Origin: JAPKZH01 sp964537875
GTDB taxonomy: Bacteria > Acidobacteriota > Aminicenantia > Aminicenantales > UBA4085
Direction: 5' to 3'
DNA: 25,098 bases
Assembly (NCBI GenBank): GCA_964537875.1
Contig: CAZIDN010000055.1
Location: forward strand, 1-25,098
Below are positions 6,496-14,183 of this stretch, piece by piece (position 1 is the first letter of the stretch; every line of letters begins with the position of its first letter). The notes under the pieces are model-generated. The model was not told where the DNA came from and did no database searches. It saw only the letters and a list, made by a program, of their open reading frames with translations. Position numbers and translations under genes: made by a program.

Positions 6496-7548
6496 TTGCA
6501 GAAACGTCCTCTCTTTTATGTCGTTTTTTCCGCGGTCCTCTTTGGTATCAGCACGCCCCTAGCCAAATTGCTTATCAGAGACATCTCTCCCGTCGGCCTG
6601 GCCGGGCTTCTTTACCTGGGAGCTTTTCTTGGGCTGACCGTCTATTCCATCGGAACAAAAATCTTCCGTCAAAAGAAAGACGGCCAGGATCCGCCGCTCA
6701 ACAAGCGCGACATCGGGTGGCTGGCCGGAGCCATAATCGCCGGAGGAATTCTGGCGCCGATCTGCTTGTTCTTGGGATTAAGCAAGATCTCCGGATATTC
6801 GGCTTCGCTCCTCTTAAACCTGGAAGGTGTAGCGACAGCCTTGATCGCAGTCTTCATCTTCAAGGAAAACGCAGGCCGGCTCATCTGGCTTGCTTTGGCC
6901 TGCATGACTCTTGCCGGAATCTTTTTGTCCTGGGAACCGGGACAGGGCAGGTTCGCGCTCTCGGGATCACTTTTGATCCTGCTCTCAATGACATGTTGGG
7001 GAATCGACAACAACTTGACCCGGAACATTTCCGATAAAAATCCCATCCAGATAACTAAAATTAAGGGGATTGTCGCCGGATCATTCTCAATCCTATTAGC
7101 CTTGGCTCTGGGGATGAAGGTCCCGGTGGACATGACCCTTTTTTGGGGCCTGCTTCTTGGCGCTTTGAGCTATGGGCTGAGCTTGGTCCTTTACATTAAA
7201 GCGCTGGGAGGGCTAGGAGCGTTCCGGGCCGGAGCGTTCTTCAGTTTTGCGCCCTTTATCGGGGCCCTGGCCTCGCTGCTCATCCTCCGGGAGTCGGTCG
7301 GATGGGTCCTTATCCCCGGTACGATTTTCATGCTCCTCGGCGTCGTCCTTGTCATCAACGAAAAGCATGAACATCACCACCGGCACGAAAAATCGACCCA
7401 CACCCATGCTCACGAGCACAGCGACGGCCACCATGGGCATGATCATGCGGGGGATATCCGCGAACCCCACTCCCACGAGCATACACACGAGGAGACGCGA
7501 CATATCCACGGCCACTGGCCCGACATCCACCATCGGCATAGTCATTGA
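6496..7548 (+). CDS. EamA/DMT-superfamily permease with histidine-rich C-terminal tail
   Basis: 350 aa. Two EamA repeats give about ten membrane helices: first repeat about residues 5-148 (ending ALACMTLAGIFLSW), second about 155-287 (LSGSLLILLSMTCWGIDN to FMLLGVVLVIN). The ALIAVFIFKE and LASLLILRES segments at the repeat ends are typical of the family. Residues 290-350 form a soluble tail with 24 histidines in 61 positions, mostly as HxH and HH. This suggests binding of Zn, Ni or Co, and either metal export or metal sensing. The start is TTG, chosen because a strong promoter lies just upstream and the protein then begins directly before helix 1; no ATG is available. The GH28 gene follows after 19 bp. 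The transported substrate is unknown. Confidence 0.85.
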   Translation: MQKRPLFYVVFSAVLFGISTPLAKLLIRDISPVGLAGLLYLGAFLGLTVYSIGTKIFRQKKDGQDPPLNKRDIGWLAGAIIAGGILAPICLFLGLSKISGYSASLLLNLEGVATALIAVFIFKENAGRLIWLALACMTLAGIFLSWEPGQGRFALSGSLLILLSMTCWGIDNNLTRNISDKNPIQITKIKGIVAGSFSILLALALGMKVPVDMTLFWGLLLGALSYGLSLVLYIKALGGLGAFRAGAFFSFAPFIGALASLLILRESVGWVLIPGTIFMLLGVVLVINEKHEHHHRHEKSTHTHAHEHSDGHHGHDHAGDIREPHSHEHTHEETRHIHGHWPDIHHRHSH

Positions 7549-7567
7549 ATTCAAAAGGAGAAAAGCT

Positions 7568-9220
7568 ATGAAAAAACACGCGTTCATCATACCCGGCTTG
7601 TTGTGTTTCCTGTTCGGGGCAATGAACATCGGCGACGCTCTCGGCTCCGAGACCGGCTTGGCGATCTTCAACGTCAAGGACTATGGCGCGACCGGGAAAA
7701 AAGCGGCGAGCGCCCAGGCCGCCATCCAAAAAGCCATTGATGCCTGCGCGGCCGCCGGAGGCGGCATGGTCTATGTCCCCCCGGGAGAATATTCGACGGG
7801 AACCCTTTATCTCCGCAGCCACGTCCGTTTTCATGTCGAATCCGGCGCGACAATCTACTCCATCAAGGACAAAAATGCCTTTAACAAAGACGCCCTTTTT
7901 TATGGCGAAAATCTGGTGAACATCAGCCTGGAAGGCCGGGGCACAATCAACGGCGAGGCGGCCTACGAATGGCGGCCCAAGGGAGACCATCAAGACGACT
8001 TCATCTACCCGAATCAAGTCGAGATGGAGAAAATCGGAAAACCCCTCGTCAGGTCTTTCCCCAAGACGAACCAGTTCGGCAAGCTGGTCCTGCTCTTGAA
8101 ATGCAAAGACGTCCGGATCACCGGCCTTTCGTTCATCGATTCACCATCCTGGACCATCCATCCCTACGGCTGCGAACGGATGGTGATCGACGGCGTTTAC
8201 ATTCGCTCGAGCCTGAAAGAAGCGGTCTGGGCGGACGGCATCGACCCCGACGGATGCAGGGACGTGCGCATATCGAACTGCACGATCGAAACCGGCGATG
8301 ACGCCCTCGTCTTTTACTCCATGAACTGGTTCGGCCCCGCCCTCCCCTGCGAGAACATCACGGTCACCAACTGCCGCCTGTCCTCGGCCTCGAGCGCCAT
8401 CAAATTCTGCGACGGCAACATGAACTGCATCCGGAACGTGACCATCGACAACTGCGTCATCACCAGCTCCAACCGAGGCATCGCCTTCATGGACTTTGAC
8501 GGCGGCACCGTCAGCGATGTCGTCCTGTCCAACCTGACCATCGAATGCGTGCGCCATGACTGGTTCTGGTGGGGCGACGGCGAGCCGTTCCATTTCAACG
8601 TCAAAAAGCGAAGCGAGGTGCACAAAAACTGGAAAAAGGAGGATGACCGGCCCGCCGGGTCCATCCGGAATGTCCTGATCCAGAACGTCATCGCCCGCGG
8701 CCAGGGCTCGAGCATCTGCAACGGCCATCCCGACAACTGGCTGGACGGCGTCATCATGGACAATGTCAAGCTCTTTATTGGGCACGACCCGGCGGCGCCT
8801 TATGACAAAGCCGTCCACGCCCTCACGTTTCAATATGCCAAAAACCTCAAGCTCAGAAACATTGAGGTGACCTGGGAACCGCCGGAGTACGGTCCGTGGA
8901 AAAGCGCCCTTTATCTTGAGAACATCCGGGGCCTGGAATTAGACGGATTTCAAGGGAAGCAGGCGGCGACGGAAATGCAAAAAGCCACGGCGGCCGTCGT
9001 CTTGGATCGAGTCGAAGGCGCCCTGATTCGAAACTGCAAAGCCGCGCCCGGGACAGGCCTTTTCCTGGATATCCGGGGAGAAAAAACGAAGTCTGTCGCC
9101 GTCGAGAACAATGACTTTCGGGCTGCCCAGTTTCCTCTTCTCGTCGACCTCAAGATGAAGCCGGGCTCCGTCGAGGTGGGGAACAACCTCAACCCTCCAA
9201 AGCTCTTGATCAAAGACTGA
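7568..9220 (+). CDS. Secreted GH28-like right-handed beta-helix protein (polygalacturonase family)
   Basis: 550 aa. A signal peptide (about 1-26) is followed by the pectate-lyase-3 type start NVKDYGATGKKAASAQAAIQ (35-54) and then beta-helix coils with repeated NITVTNC/NVTIDNC strands. Polygalacturonases use NTD, GDD, GHG and RIK motifs. Here WADGID (221-226) and GDDAL (243-247) keep the acidic residues. The GHG position reads SSASSAIKF (272-280) and the RIK position reads RGIAFMD (303-309), so the catalytic-loop His and the substrate-binding Arg/Lys pair are absent. It probably acts on a different glycan or in a different way. The ATG has an AAAAGGAG site. The frame runs further upstream inside the permease, but only this start gives a signal peptide. 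It converges on the histidine kinase with a 6-bp gap. Confidence 0.82.
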   Translation: MKKHAFIIPGLLCFLFGAMNIGDALGSETGLAIFNVKDYGATGKKAASAQAAIQKAIDACAAAGGGMVYVPPGEYSTGTLYLRSHVRFHVESGATIYSIKDKNAFNKDALFYGENLVNISLEGRGTINGEAAYEWRPKGDHQDDFIYPNQVEMEKIGKPLVRSFPKTNQFGKLVLLLKCKDVRITGLSFIDSPSWTIHPYGCERMVIDGVYIRSSLKEAVWADGIDPDGCRDVRISNCTIETGDDALVFYSMNWFGPALPCENITVTNCRLSSASSAIKFCDGNMNCIRNVTIDNCVITSSNRGIAFMDFDGGTVSDVVLSNLTIECVRHDWFWWGDGEPFHFNVKKRSEVHKNWKKEDDRPAGSIRNVLIQNVIARGQGSSICNGHPDNWLDGVIMDNVKLFIGHDPAAPYDKAVHALTFQYAKNLKLRNIEVTWEPPEYGPWKSALYLENIRGLELDGFQGKQAATEMQKATAAVVLDRVEGALIRNCKAAPGTGLFLDIRGEKTKSVAVENNDFRAAQFPLLVDLKMKPGSVEVGNNLNPPKLLIKD

Positions 9221-9226
9221 ATCGAG

Positions 9227-10774
9227 CTAAATTCTCGGCTTGTATTTAAGCTCTTCGAAGACGATCTTGAAGGTCGTCCCTTCTTCCCTCTCCAGCTCGA
9301 TCGTCCCGTCCAATTGCTGGACGAGCATAGTCACGATCTGCATGCCGAGCGTCTCGGACTTGCGGAAATCCAGGTTTTCCGGGAATCCGATGCCGTCGTC
9401 TTGGACGACCAGCATGAACTTGTTGCCGTCGGCGCGCACCAGGACGATCCGCACCTCGCCCTTCCGCCCGACAGGAAAGGCATGTTTCAGAATGTTGGAA
9501 ACCAGCTCATTCACGATCAACCCGCAGGGGATGGCCGTATTGATGTCGAAATAGGCTTCTTCCAGGTCCAGGTGGAGACGAATGGTCTCCGAATCGATCA
9601 TAAAGAATTGCCAGAGATAGGTGATGAGGGACCGGATGTATTCGGCAAAATCGATCATGGACAGGTTCTTGGATTGATAAAGCTTCTCGTGGACGAGGGC
9701 CAGCGACCGAATGCGGTTCTGCGTCTCCTTGAAGAGGAAGAGATCTTTCTTGTCCTTGAGCTGCGTGGCTTGAAGGTTGAGCAGGCTGGAGATGATCTGC
9801 ATGTTGTTCTTGACCCGATGATGGATCTCCCGCAGGAGGACTTCTTTTTCCTTGAGCGCCGACCGGATCTGTTCGACGGTCCGGATGCGCTCCGTGATAT
9901 CGATCAAGCAGCCTTGGATGGCCGGCTTTCCTTCATGGATGATTAGGCCGCCCAAGACGCCGACATCGATGACCGTGCCGTCTCTTTTAAGGCCCTTGAA
10001 CTGGTACTGAACTCTTTCGACCTGGCCCGACTCCCGAAGCTTGACTTGCTGATCGACGATCGGCCAGCTTTCCGGGAGAACCAGTTTGCTGATGTGGATT
10101 CCTAGAAGCTCTTCGGGCTTGTCGTAGCCGAAGATCTCGGCCAGCCGCTGGTTGCAGAACTTGAGGATATGATTCTGGGTGATATAAATCCCCATCAGAG
10201 AGACATCGACAAGCTCCCGGTATTTCTTCTCGGCCTCCTGGAAAGCGGCAGCGGCGCACTTCCGCTCGGTGATGTCGTGCATAATGGTCATCATGCCCGT
10301 CGGATGGCCGCGCCTGTCCTTGATCAGCTCGCCATTGAATTCGGCCGGAAAGACGCTGCCGTCTCTGCGGACGACTTTGAATTCCATGTTTCTGACTGCG
10401 CCTTCATGGTTCTGAAACTTTACAAACTCGGACCGGGCCCGGGCACGGTCTTCCGGAGCGATCAAAGTGAATTCATCGATGCCGGTCAATTCTTCGGGAC
10501 TCGAATACCCCAGCATGAGGGCTTTTTGCCTGTTGCAAAAGATCATTTTTCCCTGAAGGTCGGCAAAGGCAATCCCGTCCGAAGAGGCCTCGAGGAGGCT
10601 GCGGTAGAGGGATTCTCTCTCCTGGAGGGCGGTTTCGACCTCTGCCTGCTTGGCCTTCATGGCCTCCAGCCTGGCGACCTTTTTGCGCAGGCGGTCCAAT
10701 TCCTTCAGCAATTGCTCTTTCGTCGGCTTTTGGTTTTTCACGGCTTGCCTTTCCGCTCTCCCCTGGCCAATCAC
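9227..10774 (-). CDS. Soluble PAS-PAS sensor histidine kinase, HisKA_2 type
   Basis: 515 aa with no membrane segment. Order: N-terminal coiled coil (about 17-55), PAS1 (about 55-170, ending MTIMHDITERK), PAS2 (about 183-297, ending GCLIDITERI), a HisKA_2 dimerisation/phosphoacceptor segment LREIHHRVKNNMQIISSLL (314-332, probable phospho-His318), and HATPase_c with N-box NELVSNILKHAF (422-433), G1 DDGIGFPE (459-466) and G2 LGMQIV (476-481). This family often feeds a partner lacking a DNA-binding domain. No response regulator is adjacent, so it is an orphan here. The GTG start is supported by an AGGAG site and by a strong promoter just upstream, which leaves a leader of only about 15 nt. The signal sensed by the PAS domains is not predictable. 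Confidence 0.92.
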   Translation of the reverse strand: MIGQGRAERQAVKNQKPTKEQLLKELDRLRKKVARLEAMKAKQAEVETALQERESLYRSLLEASSDGIAFADLQGKMIFCNRQKALMLGYSSPEELTGIDEFTLIAPEDRARARSEFVKFQNHEGAVRNMEFKVVRRDGSVFPAEFNGELIKDRRGHPTGMMTIMHDITERKCAAAAFQEAEKKYRELVDVSLMGIYITQNHILKFCNQRLAEIFGYDKPEELLGIHISKLVLPESWPIVDQQVKLRESGQVERVQYQFKGLKRDGTVIDVGVLGGLIIHEGKPAIQGCLIDITERIRTVEQIRSALKEKEVLLREIHHRVKNNMQIISSLLNLQATQLKDKKDLFLFKETQNRIRSLALVHEKLYQSKNLSMIDFAEYIRSLITYLWQFFMIDSETIRLHLDLEEAYFDINTAIPCGLIVNELVSNILKHAFPVGRKGEVRIVLVRADGNKFMLVVQDDGIGFPENLDFRKSETLGMQIVTMLVQQLDGTIELEREEGTTFKIVFEELKYKPRI

Positions 10775-10789
10775 AATGCTCCTGAGGGA

Positions 10790-10818
10790 TATATAATCTG
10801 GAAATCCCGATTTGTCAA
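10790..10818 (-). promoter_or_regulatory. Promoter of the histidine kinase gene
   Basis: Consensus TTGACA (10818-10813 on the minus strand), a 17-bp spacer and TATATA (10795-10790). The AGGAG ribosome site and GTG start follow immediately. Confidence 0.7.
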
Positions 10819-10838
10819 ATACACGCCCCGGCTGATCA

Positions 10839-10875
10839 TCCCGTCGCGCCCCCTTTAATCCGGGGGAACCGCCGG
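10839..10875. repeat. Possible remnant of a family A repeat
   Basis: CCCCC (10849-10853)/GGGGG (10862-10866) hairpin flanked by TCCCGTCG and GGAACCGCCGG. The 14-mer GGGGGAACCGCCGG is identical to part of the 19516-19656 copy, and TCCCGTCG plus a C-run resembles copy 1. The rest of the element is missing. Confidence 0.35.
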
Positions 10876-10876
10876 C

Positions 10877-10910
10877 AAAAAACCCGGATGGCAGGCGCAG
10901 CCGTCTCCGG
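10877..10910 (-). terminator. Intrinsic terminator downstream of pirin
   Basis: Minus-strand stem CCGGA ... TCCGG (10910-10906 with 10888-10884) encloses an inner GGC/GCC pair and is followed by a run of six T after one G. It lies 40 bp past the pirin stop codon. Confidence 0.6.
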
Positions 10911-10950
10911 ATCGTTTCCCAGACGTTTTTTTCTCAAAGGAAAGAGGACC

Positions 10951-11799
10951 TTATTTCTTGATAAACGTTCCGTCGTGGAATTCCCTGAAGGCCCGGTCGA
11001 GATCGTCGTCCGTGTTCATGACGATCGGCCCCCGCCAGGCAATGGGCTCTTCAATGGGCTTTCCGGAGATCAACAGGAATCTGACGCCGACGTGGACGGT
11101 TTCCACGGCCACTTTTTCCCCGTCTCCATACAGCATCAGAAAACCGTCGAGGGCCTTTTTCTTATCGGCGTCAAAATATCCCTCCCCGGCGAGGGCATAG
11201 GCAAAGACCGTGTGGCCTTTTGGCACGCCGTGTTCGAATTTCTCATGGGCCGGGATATAGATGTCCAAATATTCGGGATCGCCGATGATCTCCTTGACCG
11301 GGCCGGCGATGCCGTGATAGCGGCCGGCGATGATCTTCACCTTGATCCCGTTATCCGACGTGTCTTCAGGAATGTCTGTGGCCTTAATATCCTGGTAGCG
11401 AGGGAGCATCATCTTATGGCTCGAAGGAAGGTTCACCCAGAGCTGGAATCCTCGCAGATAGTCCTTTTGCTTGACGGGCATTTCCTGATGGATGATGCCG
11501 GAGCCGGCGGTCATCCACTGGACCTGGCCGTCGCTGATCTCCCCCTTGTTGCCCATGCTGTCGCCGTGCTTGACCGTGCCGTGAAGCATGTAGGTGACGG
11601 TCTCGATGCCCCGGTGGGGGTGCCAGGGAAAGCCGGCGATGTAGTCCTCGGGGTTCTTGGAACCGAAATCGTCCAGCATCAGAAACGGATCGAAGCGAGG
11701 GACCTCACGATAGCCGAAAACCCGGTCGAGGCGCACGCCGGCCCCTTCGATCGTCTCCCGGCCCTTGTATATTTGTTTGATTTGTCTTGTCGCAGTCAT
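10951..11799 (-). CDS. Pirin family protein (cupin fold)
   Basis: 282 aa bicupin. The iron-binding residues of the N-terminal cupin are all present: His60 and His62 in HPHRGIET and His104 and Glu106 in IIHQEMP. The C-terminal cupin (about 170-270) has no comparable ligands, which is normal for pirins. Members act as redox-responsive regulators or as quercetin dioxygenases; nothing here decides between these. A GAAAGGA site precedes the ATG. It is a single gene between the histidine kinase and the carboxylase operon, with its own downstream terminator. Confidence 0.93.
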   Translation of the reverse strand: MTATRQIKQIYKGRETIEGAGVRLDRVFGYREVPRFDPFLMLDDFGSKNPEDYIAGFPWHPHRGIETVTYMLHGTVKHGDSMGNKGEISDGQVQWMTAGSGIIHQEMPVKQKDYLRGFQLWVNLPSSHKMMLPRYQDIKATDIPEDTSDNGIKVKIIAGRYHGIAGPVKEIIGDPEYLDIYIPAHEKFEHGVPKGHTVFAYALAGEGYFDADKKKALDGFLMLYGDGEKVAVETVHVGVRFLLISGKPIEEPIAWRGPIVMNTDDDLDRAFREFHDGTFIKK

Positions 11800-12149
11800 G
11801 GCCCAATCCTTTCAAAATGTCTCTATTCCTACTATATACATAGTCAATTTGGAGGGGAAGACCCCTTCCAACGGCCGTCGAACTTCGTCCGACGCCCTGC
11901 CTCCCCTTCTCGGGCGGGGTAAGAAACCCCCGCCCTCCGACCAAGGGAGCGGCTCCCCGTGGCAAGCCACGGGGCATATTCGCCGCTCGTAATACTAAGA
12001 TATAAAAGAGTCAAGTTTGACCCTTCCCCGAATTTGATATAAAACAATCCCTGACGGAAAGGGCCTCTTCCCTTTTTTGCCGAGGGACGGGGCATGCGGA
12101 CAATGAACAAGCGATGAAACATTAGAAAAAACTTCATTTTTGTCTTAGG
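11800..12149. other. Intergenic region (350 bp) with several strong hairpins
   Basis: Lies downstream of the carboxylase operon and upstream of pirin, both on the minus strand. No gene is supported. It contains at least two clear hairpins (11912-11935 and 11947-11988) and weaker ones at 11850-11898. No hairpin followed by a T-run was found directly after the biotin carrier gene. The last 120 bp toward 12149 show nothing definite. Confidence 0.55.
11912..11988. repeat. Tandem GC-rich hairpins of unknown function
   Basis: Hairpin 1: GGGCGGGG (11912-11919) with CCCCGCCC (11928-11935). Hairpin 2: GAGCGGC (11947-11953) with GCCGCTC (11982-11988), enclosing a nine-base stem CCCCGTGGC (11955-11963)/GCCACGGGG (11966-11974) with an AA loop. 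The sequence is unlike family A or B. Confidence 0.55.
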
Positions 12150-12656
12150 CTATTTTTTTGCTTCGAGTTCGATCAGCGGCTTCTCGGAGTCGACCAGCTC
12201 TCCGACAGAGACGAAGATTTTTTTGACAAAGCCCTCGACCGAGGACTTGATATCGTTCTCCATTTTCATGGCCTCGACGATGGCCAGGGTCTGGTTCTTC
12301 CGGACTTCCTGCTGCTCGACGACATGGATCTTGATGACTTTCCCGGGCATCGGCGCCGTGATCAGCAGCTTTCCCTCCTGGGCCTTCTCTTCTCCGGTAT
12401 GAAAGCTCTTTGTTTCTCGGCCGGGCTCCTGGACGATGAACTGTTGGCCGTCGATAAAGATATATTTTTTCTCTTTGTCCCGGGCGATATAGACAAGATA
12501 CGAGCGGCCTTCGATCACCAAGGAAAGCGCATTCGAGGAAATGGACTGAATATCGGCTTTCATCGTTTTCTCGCCGTAGGCAATACAGTAGCCGCCTTCT
12601 TTTTTCTCCAGGACGATCTTTCGGAGCTCCTTGTCGACTAAAAATTCAAACTCCAT
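12150..12656 (-). CDS. Biotin carrier part of methylcrotonyl-CoA carboxylase (BT plus biotinyl domain)
   Basis: 168 aa. The C-terminal biotinyl domain (about 96-165) carries the biotinylation motif EAMKMEN with acceptor Lys131, preceded by LITAPMPGKVIKIHV (98-112). The N-terminal 80 residues form a small beta-rich domain matching the region that lies between biotin carboxylase and carrier in fused alpha subunits. It shuttles carboxybiotin between the biotin carboxylase and the carboxyltransferase encoded upstream. Its ATG is in the same frame as the upstream biotin carboxylase, separated only by a TAG and five codons (GRGGS). A GGGGAGAGG purine run before the ATG can serve as ribosome site. 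It is therefore the second half of a split alpha subunit. Last gene of the operon. Confidence 0.92.
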   Translation of the reverse strand: MEFEFLVDKELRKIVLEKKEGGYCIAYGEKTMKADIQSISSNALSLVIEGRSYLVYIARDKEKKYIFIDGQQFIVQEPGRETKSFHTGEEKAQEGKLLITAPMPGKVIKIHVVEQQEVRKNQTLAIVEAMKMENDIKSSVEGFVKKIFVSVGELVDSEKPLIELEAKK

Positions 12657-12671
12657 GCTTCCGCCTCTCCC

Positions 12672-14183
12672 CTATCGACCTTCACCGAGCCGCCAGTGGC
12701 CGAGTGTCTGCCATGGCGAGACCGTCGCTTTTTGGGTTCCGCTCACGACTCTTCTTCCGGACGCACCTGAATTTAATGAATCGAAGGCCGCGGCCGCCAA
12801 AGCCAGCCTCAGCTTATCCCCGCTCTTTTCCTTTTCGCCCCAATTCTCAAAATGATTTTTGATAAAGCCCGTGTTTGTCCGGCCGGCCCTGAACTCCGGA
12901 TGGTTGACAATGTCCTTCAAGAAGCTGATGGAAGTGCTGATTCCAAGGATCGCATAGTCGTTCAATGCCGCGAGCATCCTGTCGCAGGCCGATTCTCTGT
13001 CCTCCGCCCAGACGATCAGCTTGGCCAGGATCGGGTCATAATAGATCGGGACCTCCCAGCCGCTGTAGACCCCGCAGTCATGGCGGACGCCGGGTCCTTT
13101 TGGCTCTTTGAGGAAGAGGATCTTCCCGCTGGAAGGCAGGAAATTCTTCGTCGGGTCCTCGGCGTAAATCCGGCATTCAAGGGCATGGCCGCGCTGGGCA
13201 AGATCCTTCTGGCTAAAAGACAATTTTTCCCCTGCTGCGATGCGGATCTGCTGGCGGACGAGGTCGACGCCCGTGCAGAATTCGGTGACCGGATGTTCGA
13301 CCTGGAGACGGGCGTTCACTTCGAGGAAAAAGAAATTTTTGTTTTTATCGAGGAGGAACTCGACCGTGCCGGCATTGTTATACCCGGCCGCGCGCACGAC
13401 TTTTTTGGCCGTCTCGCCCATCTTCGTCCGCAGCGTCGGATCGAGCGCCTGGGATGGACTTTCTTCGACGATCTTCTGGTGCCGCCGCTGGATGGAGCAC
13501 TCCCGCTCGAAGAGATGAACCGTGTTTCCGTAATTGTCGGCCAGGACCTGGAACTCGACGTGCCGCGGCTCTTCGATGTATTTTTCCAGATAGACCGACT
13601 CGTCTCCGAAGGCGGACTTGGCCTCGCGCCTGCCGGCTTCGAGCCCGGGCCGAAGCTCCTGCTCGCTGCAGACGATACGCATGCCCTTGCCGCCGCCGCC
13701 CGCCGAAGCCTTGATCATGACCGGATAGCCAAGCTTTTTTGCGGCGACTTCGTATTCGGAAATATCCTTGGGAATGCTGTTCATGCCGGGGATGATCGGA
13801 ACGCCGGCCTTGTCCATGGTCTGGCGGGCCCGGACCTTGTCCCCGACGAGCTCCAAAGCCTTGGAATTCGGCCCGATGAAAACGATTTTTTCCTTTTCCA
13901 AGCGGCGGGCAAAATCGGAATTTTCCGCCAGAAAGCCGTAGCCGGGATGGATCGCCTCGGCCCCCGTAGCCCGGGCCGCGGCGATGATCCGGTCCATGTT
14001 GAGGTAGCTCTCGATGGCCGGGGCGGGGCCGATAGGAACGGCTTCGTCGGCCATCTGGACATGGAGGCTTTTGCGGTCAACGTCTGAATAGACGGCAACC
14101 GTGGAAATTCCCATTTCCCGGCAGGCTTTGATAACCCGGACGGCGATCTCGCCGCGATTGGCGATCAGGATTTTTTTGAACAT
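12672..14183 (-). CDS. liuD: Biotin carboxylase part of methylcrotonyl-CoA carboxylase alpha subunit
   Basis: 503 aa. Carboxylates biotin with ATP and bicarbonate. Landmarks: N-terminal FKKILIANRGEIAVRV, ATP-grasp glycine loop KASAGGGGKGMR (158-169), RECSIQRRHQK (227-237) and EVNARLQVEHPVTE (288-301). AccC of acetyl-CoA carboxylase is near 450 aa. The extra C-terminal 50 residues, ending in HWRLGEGR, match the linker that leads into the next domain in fused acyl-CoA carboxylase alpha subunits. The frame then meets TAG and the biotin carrier gene begins in the same frame five codons later. The ATG directly follows the stop of the hydratase gene (TAAATG). Substrate choice comes from the neighbouring hydratase and carboxyltransferase. 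Confidence 0.92.
   Translation of the reverse strand: MFKKILIANRGEIAVRVIKACREMGISTVAVYSDVDRKSLHVQMADEAVPIGPAPAIESYLNMDRIIAAARATGAEAIHPGYGFLAENSDFARRLEKEKIVFIGPNSKALELVGDKVRARQTMDKAGVPIIPGMNSIPKDISEYEVAAKKLGYPVMIKASAGGGGKGMRIVCSEQELRPGLEAGRREAKSAFGDESVYLEKYIEEPRHVEFQVLADNYGNTVHLFERECSIQRRHQKIVEESPSQALDPTLRTKMGETAKKVVRAAGYNNAGTVEFLLDKNKNFFFLEVNARLQVEHPVTEFCTGVDLVRQQIRIAAGEKLSFSQKDLAQRGHALECRIYAEDPTKNFLPSSGKILFLKEPKGPGVRHDCGVYSGWEVPIYYDPILAKLIVWAEDRESACDRMLAALNDYAILGISTSISFLKDIVNHPEFRAGRTNTGFIKNHFENWGEKEKSGDKLRLALAAAAFDSLNSGASGRRVVSGTQKATVSPWQTLGHWRLGEGR

Noticed and set aside
7247..7567. An N-terminal extension of the GH28-like gene reaching into the permease
   Set aside because: The extension has low-complexity Ser/Thr/Met sequence caused by the His-codon repeats in another frame, whereas the ATG at 7568 has a ribosome site and a signal peptide.
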